Part shown: positions 42,964-52,081 of the stretch, one piece after another
How the letters are laid out: every line of letters starts with the position of its first letter
How positions within the stretch are numbered: position 1 is the stretch's first letter
Source of the DNA: JACJWR01 sp963842975
GTDB taxonomy: Bacteria > Actinomycetota > Actinomycetes > S36-B12 > UBA10799
Assembly: GCA_963842975.1 (NCBI GenBank)
Contig: CAWJIH010000011.1
Location: 1 to 64,000, forward strand
Length of the DNA: 64,000 nt
Direction: 5' to 3'
The notes under the pieces: generated by a model
Told to the model about the DNA's origin: nothing
Seen by the model: only the letters and a program-made list of their open reading frames with translations
The model's database searches: none
Made by a program: the position numbers and the translations under genes

Positions 42964-44293
42964 GGACGGCCCCTGGGTTGAGCACCCAGGAGGGGTCCAA
43001 GGCTTCTTTGATCCGGCGCATCACCGAGACATCCGCCGGGCTGCGCGACAATCCCAGCCACGCCGCCTTGGCCCGACCCACTCCGTGTTCGGCGGACACC
43101 GCGCCGCCCAAACCGGTCACGAGGTCAAGGATGGCCTGGTCATGTGCGGAGTCCTGCGGGTCGAGGCCGGCCACTTCGATGTGCAGGTTCCCGTCGGCAA
43201 GGTGTCCAAAGATGGATACGTCGGCAGATTCCGGCGCAAGTGCACGCACGCCATCGGCGAGGGCGTCGAGGTTGCCCAGCGGTACCGAGATGTCGATCTT
43301 GTGCACAACTCCCTGTGACGAAGCGGCTTCGGAGGCGTCCTCCCGGTAGCGCCATAACCGTCGACGGTCGGCTGCATCGTCGCCGGCGATTGCGTCGATG
43401 TCGTCTGGCGGATCAAGTTCGGAAGCTTCGATGAGGAGCACATAGGGCCAGCTGCGGGACAGCGGCTGCGGCAGTCCACCGTGTGCGCAGATGAGGTCCA
43501 GACTGGCTGCATCTACCACCTCCGCACCGAGCAGCACCGCACCCGCAGGCACCGCCGAGTGAACCAGGGCCAAACCAGCAGCGAGGGTGTCCACACCCGC
43601 GAGCATCACCATCGTCGGCGGCGGTGCCGGGTGCAGCCGCAGTCGCACTGCGGTGATCACGCCGAGAGTGCCTTCGGAGCCGGTCATGAGTGCACCGATG
43701 TCGTAGCCGGTGTTGTCCTTGGGTAGACCCACGAGCCGCGACGAGACGGTCCCATCGGCCAGCACACACTCCACGCCCATCACTTGGGCGCGCGTCATTC
43801 CGTAGGCGCATACCCGGATCCCGCCGGCGTTCGTTGCAACCGTACCGCCGACAGTGGCCGAGTCCCTGGCGGCGAGGTCCACGCCGTAGGTGAATCCGGC
43901 TGATTCTGCGTGTCGATGCAGGTCCGCCAGCGTCACGCCGGCGCCGACAGCCACCGAGCGGCCCGCCGAATCAACCGTTCCCAGGTCGGTCAATCCCACG
44001 GTGGACAGGATGATCGCGGGTTCACTCTGGGGTCCGGGAACCGAACCGCCGACCAGGCCGGTGTTTCCGCCCTGCGGGATCACCGACGCCCCGGCCGCCG
44101 AACACGCCGCGAGCACCCCAGACACCTCCGCTGTGCTCTTCGGGCGCACCACGGCTCGCACCGGCCCGGCGAAGCGACGGGTCCAGTCTTCACCATGCGC
44201 GGCGCAGATGGCCGGATCGTTGGTAGTGGAGGCGATCTGCGCGAGTTGCTCGAGGAGCGGGTCGTGGCGGCCGGTGGGGTCGAGTAGCGTCAT
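42950..44293 (-). CDS. FAD-linked oxidase, D-lactate/2-hydroxyacid dehydrogenase (GlcD-like)
   Basis: Oxidises a 2-hydroxy acid (D-lactate, glycolate or similar) with FAD. 447 aa. The VAO/PCMH-type FAD domain has VVRPKSTAEVSGVLAAC, PQGGNTGLVGGSVP and RDSATVGGTVATNAGG, then GSEGTLGVITAVRL. The C-terminal FAD-oxidase domain includes FGHLADGNLHIEV and ends SAEHGVGRAKAAWLGLSRS, with the conserved His of HGVG. Start at ATG 44293 after GGAGGA. Its presence about 3 kb from larB/larC may reflect lactate metabolism, but they are in separate transcripts. Confidence 0.9.
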   Translation of the reverse strand: MTLLDPTGRHDPLLEQLAQIASTTNDPAICAAHGEDWTRRFAGPVRAVVRPKSTAEVSGVLAACSAAGASVIPQGGNTGLVGGSVPGPQSEPAIILSTVGLTDLGTVDSAGRSVAVGAGVTLADLHRHAESAGFTYGVDLAARDSATVGGTVATNAGGIRVCAYGMTRAQVMGVECVLADGTVSSRLVGLPKDNTGYDIGALMTGSEGTLGVITAVRLRLHPAPPPTMVMLAGVDTLAAGLALVHSAVPAGAVLLGAEVVDAASLDLICAHGGLPQPLSRSWPYVLLIEASELDPPDDIDAIAGDDAADRRRLWRYREDASEAASSQGVVHKIDISVPLGNLDALADGVRALAPESADVSIFGHLADGNLHIEVAGLDPQDSAHDQAILDLVTGLGGAVSAEHGVGRAKAAWLGLSRSPADVSVMRRIKEALDPSWVLNPGAVLTRD

Positions 44294-44331
44294 CGTCGCT
44301 TCCTCCAGTAGAGGTGGGGCCGGGTCGAGCG

Positions 44332-45229
44332 CTACTTGAGCAATCTGCTCATTCGGCGATCGGCCAGCGGCTTTCCGTCAGTCTGGCACGTTGGGCAGTA
44401 CTGAAACGAACGATCAGCAAGAGCCACCTCGGCGATGGGTGTGGCGCACTCTGGGCACGGTTCACCGGTGCGTCCGTGGATACGCAGGCCGTGCTTCTTC
44501 TCGGACTTCATCGCCGTTGGATCAGCTGCCTGTGCCCTCTCGGTGGCGGCAGTCAGGATGCTGTTGATGGCCGCGATCAAGGGTGGCGCACTGTGAATCG
44601 GTGAGCCCATCGGCCGGCGCGTAGGGCGAAAGCCGCGCAGTGTGCAGGATGTCGTCCGAGTAGGCATTGCCGATGCCCGCGATGCGGTGCTGATCGCGCA
44701 GCGCGTTCTTGATCCGGGTGCCGCCGGCCGCCTGCAGCAGAGCGGTGAGGATGGCCTGATCCAGGGCCATCGCATCGGGTCCGAGGGCGGCAATCCCCGG
44801 CACCTCAGCTGGATCACGCACCACATAGAGCGCCGCTCCTTTGCGGGTGCCCGCCTCGGTGAGGTCCAGCGCGAAGGCAGGCTCCCCGTCGTCAGTCACG
44901 AATACGAGGCGTGCTGTCAGTGGGCCCCTCCCGGGCCGCGCGGGTGCGGTGGGCACCCGGTCGGAAAGCCGCAGCCAGCCGGCCCGCGCAAGGTGGATCA
45001 CCAGCCAGACGCAGTCCCCACTGCGCTGGTCGTCGTCGCGGAATCGCAGGCCAAGGAACTTCCCGAAACGCTCGGCCCGATCGAAGCGTTGACCGACCAG
45101 TGCCGTGTGTGGCGGATCTGCCGTCTTCAGCGCGCTGACCGCCGTCACATCAAAGGCGGCAACGCGCAATCCTTTGAGGCGGTGATCCAAGGTGGAAACC
45201 AGGGCCTGCACTTCGGGGAGTTCCGGCAT
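44332..45229 (-). CDS. Fpg/Nei-family DNA glycosylase, one apparent 1-nt insertion
   Basis: Base-excision repair enzyme that removes oxidised bases and nicks DNA. ATG at 45229; MPELPEVQAL gives the catalytic Pro2 and Glu3. The helix-two-turn-helix region is GTRIKNALRDQHRIAGIGNAY in two parts with the conserved Lys and Asn. The first frame breaks after LTDSQCATL; the next frame resumes as IAAINSILTAATERAQ and ends with the zinc finger EPCPECATPI...FQYCPTCQ at 44332. An extra T in CCCTTGATC at about 44590 explains it. About 298 aa if repaired. It looks closer to Nei2/Fpg2 types of actinobacteria than to MutM itself. Confidence 0.85.
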
Positions 45230-45251
45230 GAGTGCTAGTCTCCTACAGCGC

Positions 45252-45335
45252 GCGCGAGTGGCGGAATAGGCAGACGCGCACGGTTCAGGTCCGTGTGCCC
45301 GAAAGGGCGTGGGGGTTCAACTCCCCCCTCGCGCA
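45252..45335 (+). tRNA. tRNA-Leu (anticodon CAG)
   Basis: Class II tRNA. Acceptor GCGCGAG pairs with CTCGCGC, the anticodon loop in CACGGTTCAGGTCCGTG gives CAG (reads CUG), a variable arm TGCCCGAAAGGGCGT follows, and the T-arm has GGGGGTTCAACTCCCCC. The discriminator is A. tRNA-Leu(CAG) at the fhaA side of the pknB cluster is typical of actinobacteria. Confidence 0.95.
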
Positions 45336-45477
45336 CAAAGTGAAGGCTCGTGCCGGTGTTTCACTTGCCGGCGCGGCCTTTGCGAACAAGTCGTCGGGGT
45401 GACGGCTGAATATTGTCGGTGCTGATCTGCGGTTGGATTTCTGGTCGCGCCGACCCAAGGCCAACGGGGTGGTCTTT

Positions 45478-46380
45478 GTGCGGGTGACTGCTCGGGGTGT
45501 GTTGTGCGCGGTGTTGTCTCTGGCGCCCCTCGTCGGATGTGCCCAAACCACGGTGGAAGGCAGCGTCGACAAGGCCCTGCCGCCCGGAGCCCAGCCGGCC
45601 GTTGTCGCAGGCTCCGAGTCGCTGGCTCCGGAAGCCCAGACGACTGCGGCGCCGTTGGCCGCGTGCCGGCCTGATTCCATGCCCACACAGACGCCCGCAG
45701 TGCTGACAGTGGGGGCATCCGGGCTCCCGAAACCACCATGGTTCACAGAGGCAGATCCCACGGCTGGCGCCGGACTTGAGGCGGCGATTGTCGGCCACAC
45801 CGCGAAGATGCTCGGCTTCGGCAGCGTCACGTGGGTCAGTCCGGATGATCCGGCCGATCTTTACGTCGGCCAATTCACCGCCGAAGACATCGGCGACGCG
45901 CCTGACCCATCGACATCCCCGTCCGACGCCAGCAGCATTTCCACTGGCTATTTCGCCATTCACGACACCGCCGTTGTGAGGACCGCTGATGCTGCCCGCA
46001 CACCGTCGATCCAGTGGGAATCGGCTCGGGTGGGGTACGTCCCTGGAGCGGCGTCGGAGCTCACCGTCGCCGAACGGCAGGCCCGAAATCCGCAGGCGTT
46101 CCCCACTGAAGCTGCAGGTCTAGCTGCGCTGCGCAGCGGGCAATTGGACGCCATGCTCATCCCGATCACCAGCGCAGTGGACCTGCAGCCAACCGATGAG
46201 CTGGTCGCGGCCGCACAGATTCCACCCCTTGGTGCCCGCCAATCCGAGCAGTTCGTGATGACGCTGCCGCCGGCCTCCACTCTCACGCCATGCATCGATG
46301 CGGCATTGGATCGGCTCCGAATAGAGGGGGTCTTGGCCGCTGAGGCGCGTCGCTGGGTCACTGTGCCGGTGACGCCATGA
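45478..46380 (+). CDS. Solute-binding-protein-like lipoprotein
   Basis: Predicted membrane-anchored extracytoplasmic protein. The frame is open from a TTG at 45433, but the GTG at 45478 (or 45484) starts a compact lipoprotein signal: MRVTARGVLCAVLSLAPLVGC with lipobox LVGC. After a low-complexity linker, residues ~75-300 resemble type-2 periplasmic amino-acid-binding proteins (family 3 SBP): LTVGASGLPKPPWF, GAGLEAAIVGHTAKMLG, and GLAALRSGQLDAMLIPI. No permease or ATPase gene is adjacent, so it is probably a sensor or scavenger and not a normal importer part. It overlaps the downstream serine-hydrolase gene by 4 bp. Confidence 0.65.
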   Translation: MRVTARGVLCAVLSLAPLVGCAQTTVEGSVDKALPPGAQPAVVAGSESLAPEAQTTAAPLAACRPDSMPTQTPAVLTVGASGLPKPPWFTEADPTAGAGLEAAIVGHTAKMLGFGSVTWVSPDDPADLYVGQFTAEDIGDAPDPSTSPSDASSISTGYFAIHDTAVVRTADAARTPSIQWESARVGYVPGAASELTVAERQARNPQAFPTEAAGLAALRSGQLDAMLIPITSAVDLQPTDELVAAAQIPPLGARQSEQFVMTLPPASTLTPCIDAALDRLRIEGVLAAEARRWVTVPVTP

Positions 46381-47939
46381 GCCTGGAGCGACGGACACCA
46401 GACCTCCCCGGAAACTCTGCTGCGCGCGAAACCACACCGCTTCGGCGCCGGGCCGCCGCCGCAATCACTGCCGCCATGGTGATGATCCTCGCTTTCGCCG
46501 CTTGCGAACCGACGGTCCGCGCCACCGAAGCCGCGGTCGCAACGGCCAGCAGCAAGGGCGTGTTTTCGTTCGTCTCGGTGGTGGATCGCTATGACGGCGC
46601 CGTGCTCGCACGCACTTCCAACGCTGACACCCAGGTGGCCTCGGAATCCATCATGAAACTCTTCCTTGCGGCGTATTACCTGAAGTCTTATGGCGGGTAC
46701 AACGCCACACCCCAGCGGATCCGGGATCAACTCGCCTTCATCATTCAGTACAGCGACAACGCCACTACCTCCGCGCTGTTCACCAGCAGTGCAATTCCGA
46801 CAGTTGCCGCCTGGTACGGCCTCCCAAACACCACCAACGCGCACGGCAACCCCGGCTACTGGGGTGCCGCGCGCATCACTGCCGCCGACATGGCCAGGTT
46901 CCTGTACGAGGCTGGTCGGGATCCACAGGTGGGTCCGTGGTTATTGCCCACCATGGCGGGCACGGCGGCCCACGGCTCTGGGCCCGACCGGAACTGGAAC
47001 CAGGCGTATGGGCTGAACGCACTGCAGGGCGAACATGGCTCAAAGCAGGGATGGGGATGCGACAGCTATTGGACCCAACCCTCCTGCGCTATCCATTCGG
47101 TGGGATTCACCGACAAATATTATGTGGCAATCCTGCAGCTTTCCTATGCGATGCCAGGGGCGATGCCGGCCAGCGCGACCGCAACAGCACGTCGGATCCA
47201 GGCGTCCTACAACGATCCACGCGAAGGCGACTTCATCACTGACACCGGCACCGGCGCGGTCTATCGAATCGCCGGCGGAGCGCCCCTGTATGTCTCCTCG
47301 TGGAGCGCCTACGGGGGTCCGCGGCCCACCCGACCCATGTCCAGCGCCCAGGTAAACGCGCTTCGCCAGTATCCGGTCGAAGGCACGTTCATCCGCGACG
47401 TCACACGCCGCGCGGTGTATCGAATCGCCGGTGGAGCGCCCGTCTATGTGTCAAGTTGGGAGCCCTTCGGCGGCCGCCGACCAACAGTCGAAATCGATCC
47501 AGCGGCAATTGACCGTGCCGGCACCGGTGGATTCTTCAACCGACTTCGACCCACCCCGGCCGAGGGCACGTTCATCCGGGACGCGACAACGCGCGCGGTC
47601 TACCGAATCGCAGGCGGAGCGCCCCTCTATGTCACGTCGTGGGAGCCCTTCGGCGGCCGCCAGCAAACTACTGAGGTTGACGGTGCGTCGATCGAACGTG
47701 CCGGCACGGCCTGGCCCTATTTGGCGATGAACTACTACCCGGCACCCGGCACGCTGGTACAAGCACAGCCAGCAGGCACCATTTACCGTGTGGGCCCCGA
47801 CGGCTTGCCGCAACCAGTGGCCCCCGCAGAAGTGCCGACGTCCGCATCGGTTGTGGCCATCAATCAGCAGACACTTGAGCGAGCGGGGTCTGGCGGTTGG
47901 TACGACCACTTGCGACCGCTCCCGGCGGCTGGGACCTGA
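46377..47939 (+). CDS. Secreted beta-lactamase-fold serine hydrolase with four C-terminal YRIAGGAP repeats
   Basis: Exported penicillin-recognising-type serine hydrolase. 520 aa, ATG overlapping the previous stop. A membrane segment or lipoprotein-like signal lies at ~27-43 (AFAAC). The class A-like catalytic region (~60-270) shows SxxK as SIMK (S91, K94), SDN as YSDN (126-128), and a KxG-like SKQGWG. From ~280 to the end there are four repeats of 57-60 residues; the best read EGTFIRDVTRRAVYRIAGG followed by a YVSSWEPFGGRRPT-type strand, with the fourth degenerate. The repeats are unlike Fn3, LysM or PASTA and may bind cell wall. The gene lies just upstream of fhaA. Function (lactamase, carboxypeptidase or esterase) is open. 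Confidence 0.72.
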   Translation: MSLERRTPDLPGNSAARETTPLRRRAAAAITAAMVMILAFAACEPTVRATEAAVATASSKGVFSFVSVVDRYDGAVLARTSNADTQVASESIMKLFLAAYYLKSYGGYNATPQRIRDQLAFIIQYSDNATTSALFTSSAIPTVAAWYGLPNTTNAHGNPGYWGAARITAADMARFLYEAGRDPQVGPWLLPTMAGTAAHGSGPDRNWNQAYGLNALQGEHGSKQGWGCDSYWTQPSCAIHSVGFTDKYYVAILQLSYAMPGAMPASATATARRIQASYNDPREGDFITDTGTGAVYRIAGGAPLYVSSWSAYGGPRPTRPMSSAQVNALRQYPVEGTFIRDVTRRAVYRIAGGAPVYVSSWEPFGGRRPTVEIDPAAIDRAGTGGFFNRLRPTPAEGTFIRDATTRAVYRIAGGAPLYVTSWEPFGGRQQTTEVDGASIERAGTAWPYLAMNYYPAPGTLVQAQPAGTIYRVGPDGLPQPVAPAEVPTSASVVAINQQTLERAGSGGWYDHLRPLPAAGT

Positions 47940-48038
47940 TTTAGCGGAGTACTTGCGCCTCTACTGGCAAGGCACGCCCGAGGGGTACCATCGCGTGGAG
48001 TGTGTTTCGCGCCCGGTCAGGAAAGGTGGTGATTCGTC

Positions 48039-48770
48039 ATGGGGATCCTCGACAAATTCGAGGCCAGCCTCGACCGAATGGTCAACGGTGCCTTCGCCAA
48101 AGCTTTTCGTGCCGATGTCCAACCCGTCGAGATCGCCGCGCGGGTGCAGAAGGAGATGGACGATCGCGCCGCGGTGGTGTCCAGAGCCCGAACGGTGGTC
48201 CCAAACAACTACCTGGTGCATCTTTCGGAGAGCGACTTCAACAGGCTGGCCACCTACTCCGATGTCCTGAACTCTGAACTCGCCGAACTAGCACGTGAGT
48301 ACGCCCAAGAGCAGCGCTACACGTTTCTTGGCCCAGTGGACGTCGACCTCACCAGCGATGAAGATCTGGCCACCGGCGTTTTTGAGGTGACTAGCCAGGC
48401 GACTGCAGCCGCAGGATCACCCGCACCCGCTACCCCGCCAGCAAAGCCAACGTCCACGCCCTCGCGGCCGGCGACGCGCCCACCGCAGGCAGCGACGTCT
48501 CGCCCTCGCCTTCTCGCCGCGGGACAAGATATTCCGCTCACCTCCAGCACCACCGTTTTGGGCCGTGGCGGCGACGTGGACATTCGACTTGAAGACCCCG
48601 GGGTCTCCCGGCGCCACGCGAAGATCACGACTAGCAACGGGAGAACTGTCATCACCGATCTGGGCAGCACCAACGGCACCCTTGTCGATGGCACCAAGGT
48701 CTCCAGCGTGCAGCTCGACGATGGTGCCGTGATCCGATTGGGTTCCACCGAAATCACGTTTCGGAGCTAG
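48039..48770 (+). CDS. fhaA: FhaA: DUF3662 and FHA domain protein
   Basis: Adaptor that reads phospho-threonine marks made by PknB and links them to peptidoglycan synthesis. 243 aa. The N-terminal DUF3662 domain (~1-115) starts MGILDKFEASLDRMVNGAFAK in two parts and holds LVHLSESDFNRLATYSD. A Pro/Thr-rich linker follows, and the FHA domain (~165-243) has VLGRGGDVDIRLEDPGVSRRHA and DLGSTNGTLVDG, the phosphopeptide-binding motifs. First gene of the fhaA-fhaB-pstP-rodA-pbpA-pknB block; only three bases separate it from fhaB. Confidence 0.96.
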   Translation: MGILDKFEASLDRMVNGAFAKAFRADVQPVEIAARVQKEMDDRAAVVSRARTVVPNNYLVHLSESDFNRLATYSDVLNSELAELAREYAQEQRYTFLGPVDVDLTSDEDLATGVFEVTSQATAAAGSPAPATPPAKPTSTPSRPATRPPQAATSRPRLLAAGQDIPLTSSTTVLGRGGDVDIRLEDPGVSRRHAKITTSNGRTVITDLGSTNGTLVDGTKVSSVQLDDGAVIRLGSTEITFRS

Positions 48771-48773
48771 GAC

Positions 48774-49244
48774 ATGAGCGAACTTGCGCTGACCCTGGTC
48801 CGCTTCGGCTTCCTGCTGTTGCTGTGGCTTTTTGTCTTCCTCATCATTTCTGCGCTCCGGCGGGACTTGGCCGCACCCTCCACGGCAACCGTGGTCGGGG
48901 CGGCTCCGCTGACCCACACTCCCGCTCGAACCGGCCGACGCCGATCGAAAGAAACCGCCAGCAAACTCGTGGTGGTTGAGGGCAGCCTGGCCGGGACCGT
49001 GATTCCGCTGGGAACGTCGCCGGTGACGATGGGTCGGGCGGCGGACTGCACCTTGGTGCTTGACGACGACTACGCGAGCAGCCACCACGCCCGCATCTAC
49101 CCCCACGAGAGCACCTGGGTAGTTGAGGACCTCGGTTCCACCAATGGCACCTGGATCGACCGGACGAGAGTGACCGGCCCCACGGTTCTGGCCATGGGGC
49201 AACCACTCCGCATCGGTCGCACGGCCCTCGAGTTGCGGTCGTGA
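48774..49244 (+). CDS. fhaB: FhaB: membrane-anchored FHA domain protein
   Basis: FHA phospho-threonine adaptor of division/growth signalling (also called FipA in mycobacteria). 156 aa: one N-terminal transmembrane helix (FGFLLLLWLFVFLIISAL, ~10-28), a short Ala/Thr-rich linker, and a C-terminal FHA domain (~75-156) with MGRAADCTLVLDDDYASSHHA and EDLGSTNGTWID. The stop overlaps the pstP start by 4 bp, implying translational coupling. Confidence 0.95.
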   Translation: MSELALTLVRFGFLLLLWLFVFLIISALRRDLAAPSTATVVGAAPLTHTPARTGRRRSKETASKLVVVEGSLAGTVIPLGTSPVTMGRAADCTLVLDDDYASSHHARIYPHESTWVVEDLGSTNGTWIDRTRVTGPTVLAMGQPLRIGRTALELRS

Positions 49245-50651
49245 CGATGGTGTTGGTGCTGCGCTATGCGGCTCGTTCCGACGTCGGACTCGTGCGCTCG
49301 GACAACGAGGACTCCGCCTACGCCGGATCACGCATGCTGGTGGTGGCTGACGGCATGGGCGGACATGCTGCTGGCGAACTGGCTAGCGCCACCGCCGTGG
49401 CCACCTTCGCGACCTTGGACTCGCACGACGAACTCCAACCTGGCGACGACGAGATCCTCGGTCTACTCGCGGCTGCCACTGACGATGCCCACGATGCACT
49501 CCAGACGGTTGCCGCCGCCACGCCCGGCTCCCGTGGCATGGGTACCACCGTCACCGCTCTGGCCTGGCTCAACGACCGTGTCGCGGTGGCTCACATCGGT
49601 GATTCCCGTGCCTACTTGCTACGTGACTCAGTCTTGCGCCAACTCACGCGGGACCACACATTCGTCCAGACTTTGGTCGATGCCGGTCGAATCACGCCCG
49701 AAGAGGCCTCCGTCCACGAGCGACGGAATCTGCTCACGAAGGCACTCGACGGCCTCCACCCAGTGGAATCCGATCTCTCGATCCGGGAGGTCCGCCCGGG
49801 CGACCGATTCCTGCTCAGCAGTGACGGTTTGCACGGGGTGGTGCCGGATGCCCGGCTGCGGGAACTGCTGATCGAATTCTCCGATCCGACAGCAGCAGTT
49901 GCGGCACTCGTCGAGGAGGCGCTGCGCGGCGGTGCACCGGACAATGTCACGGCCCTGGTTGCCGACGTCGTTGAAGTGCCAGACGCGGACGCCACCATCG
50001 TGCGGAGCCCGATCGTGGTTGGCGCGGCGGCCGAAAGCGCAACCGTGACCGGCTGCCAACCGTGGCCTTCCCGGCGGACGCCGAACCCAGTGGTGACAAC
50101 GAGACTGCCGCAGCTGGGGAATCCCCGACCGCCGCGGAGGCACTAGATGTTGTCCCCACCGAAACAGCGCACCCCCGGCGACGCTGGCTCAGTCCCACCT
50201 GGTTCACCCTGATCGTCGCGGGCATTCTGGTGGCGTCTCTCATCGCAGGCGGCTGGTGGTGGACCCGCAGCCAGTATTTCGTCGGGGCCAATAACGGACA
50301 GGTAGCGGTGTTCCAAGGGATCCCACAGGGTCCCGGACCGCACGGGTTCTCAACTATTGAGAACACCAGCGACGTCGAGGTGGCTGCCCTGCCGGAGTTT
50401 CAGCAGAGCCGAGTGGAATCAACGATTCCCGCAACCGACGTCTCAGATGCGCTGCGGATCGTCGACACCCTGGCCGAGTCGGCCGAACGGTGCCGCGAAG
50501 TCCCGGCCCCGCAAGGCTGCCCGACCCCAACAACCCAGCCGTCACCGACTCCCACCGCCTCAGCGTCACCGGTCCGGACCGGCACAACTCCGGCCGCCAC
50601 CCGTCCGAGGCGCCACCAGCCTCCGCGGCGCCAACTCCGGCTGCGCCATGA
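49241..50651 (+). CDS. pstP: PstP: PP2C-type Ser/Thr phosphatase, two apparent 1-nt deletions
   Basis: Dephosphorylates PknB and its substrates. The catalytic PP2C domain (~1-240) has LVRSDNEDSAYAG, VVADGMGGHAAGE, VAHIGDSRAYLLR, LLSSDGLHGVV and GGAPDNVTALV with metal-binding Asp residues. That frame then reads nonsense and stops at 50146. A second frame from about 50062 gives the expected juxtamembrane part, the transmembrane helix (WFTLIVAGILVASLIAGG) and the extracytoplasmic region through a Pro/Thr linker. A third frame gives SEAPPASAAPTPAAP and a stop overlapping the rodA ATG. The breaks near 50050 and 50590 behave as -1 shifts. A natural split into two genes is possible but would be unusual. 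Confidence 0.83.
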
Positions 50652-52081
50652 GTCAACCACTCGGGCCAGCAGGCACTCCTGAGGTTGCCACCGGAAACGC
50701 CACAGCTGAGGTCGCCGGTGGCAGCCGCCGGACAGTTGAGCGGAATCTGTTGCTGCTGGCCTACGTGATCGGCATCGTGGCCTTTGCCGCAGTCGATCTG
50801 GTCGTGCTCGGCTCGGTCTCGCCAGCCTTCGGCATCGCCATCGGGGTATTCGCCGTCCTGCTGGTAGTTGCCCACGTCGCAGTGCGCATCCTCGCGCCCT
50901 ATGCAGACCCCTTCATCCTCCCAGCTGTGGTGATGCTCAACATCATCGGCTTGGTGATGATCCACCGACTCGATCTGGCCGACCAACTCCGTGCCGAAGC
51001 CAATGGCACACCACTTCCCCGAGCCGACGCCGAAGCGCAATACACCTGGCTGATGCTGGCCGTGGCGTTGTTCGTCCTCACCCTGCTGATCATCCGCGAT
51101 CATCGTCGGCTTCAGCGCTTCACGTACACGGCGGCCTTCGCCGGAGTCCTGCTCCTCCTGTTGCCCCTGGTGCCGGGCCTCGGCACCAGCATCAACGGGG
51201 CGACGCTGTGGATCCAACTGGGACCTTTCTCGTTCCAGCCCTCCGAGCTGTCAAAGATCCTGCTCACCATCTTCTTCGCCGGCTACCTGATGCTGAAGCG
51301 GGAGTCGATGGCCATTGTGCGCACCAAAGTGCTTGGGCTGGGGATTCCTCGGGGTCGCGACCTGGGTCCAATCGTGGTGGCGTGGGCCCTCGCGCTCGTC
51401 GTGCTGGCATTGGAGAAGGACCTTGGCACGGCATTGATGTTCTTCGGCCTATTCGTGGTGATGGTGTACGTCGCCACTGGTCGCCGTTCCTGGCTTGCGA
51501 TTGGCGCTGGACTCCTAGCTCTCGGCGGTTTGCTCGGCTATCTGGCCTTCTCCCACGTGCGGCTTCGGGTGAACATCTGGCTCGACACCTGGTCCTACGC
51601 CCAGGATGAATCGTTCCAATTGGCCCAATCCCTGTTCGGCTTGGCCAGCGGTGGTCTGCTGGGATCGGGCTGGGGCAGCGGATATCCCCAGTTCGTACCC
51701 TTCGCGAAGTCCGACTTCATCGCCGCGGCGATCGGTGAGGAACTCGGGCTGGCCGGGATGTTCGCCGTCATCCTGCTCTACGCCATCATCGTCGAGCGCG
51801 GGCTGCGCACCGCCATAGCCGTACGGGATCCGTTCGGCACACTGCTGGCCGTTGGCCTGTCGAGTGTGCTGGCGCTGCAAACATTCGTCGTCATTGGCGG
51901 CGTCACACGCCTGATTCCCCTCACCGGACTCACCACTCCCTTCCTCGCATACGGTGGCTCGGCGCTACTGGCCAACTGGATCACGATCGCGCTGCTGCTG
52001 CGCATCTCCGATCGTGCGCGTCGGCCGATTCCGGCTAGCCAACCACTGACCGCGATGGCTTCCGGAGGTGGAAGCAGGTGA
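50648..52081 (+). CDS. rodA: RodA: SEDS-family peptidoglycan glycosyltransferase
   Basis: Polymerises lipid II into glycan strands, working with the transpeptidase encoded next. The ATG at 50648 is chosen because it overlaps the pstP stop (ATGA) and the upstream frame is out of register with pstP. 477 aa with about ten transmembrane helices. SEDS motifs: SINGATLWIQLGPFSFQPSELSK (in pieces), ALEKDLGTALMFFG, and FAKSDFIAAAIGEELGLAG, whose Asp/Glu are functionally important, and ITLPLTG-like PLTGLTTPFLAYGGSAL near the C-terminus. It overlaps pbpA by 4 bp. Confidence 0.95.
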   Translation: MSQPLGPAGTPEVATGNATAEVAGGSRRTVERNLLLLAYVIGIVAFAAVDLVVLGSVSPAFGIAIGVFAVLLVVAHVAVRILAPYADPFILPAVVMLNIIGLVMIHRLDLADQLRAEANGTPLPRADAEAQYTWLMLAVALFVLTLLIIRDHRRLQRFTYTAAFAGVLLLLLPLVPGLGTSINGATLWIQLGPFSFQPSELSKILLTIFFAGYLMLKRESMAIVRTKVLGLGIPRGRDLGPIVVAWALALVVLALEKDLGTALMFFGLFVVMVYVATGRRSWLAIGAGLLALGGLLGYLAFSHVRLRVNIWLDTWSYAQDESFQLAQSLFGLASGGLLGSGWGSGYPQFVPFAKSDFIAAAIGEELGLAGMFAVILLYAIIVERGLRTAIAVRDPFGTLLAVGLSSVLALQTFVVIGGVTRLIPLTGLTTPFLAYGGSALLANWITIALLLRISDRARRPIPASQPLTAMASGGGSR

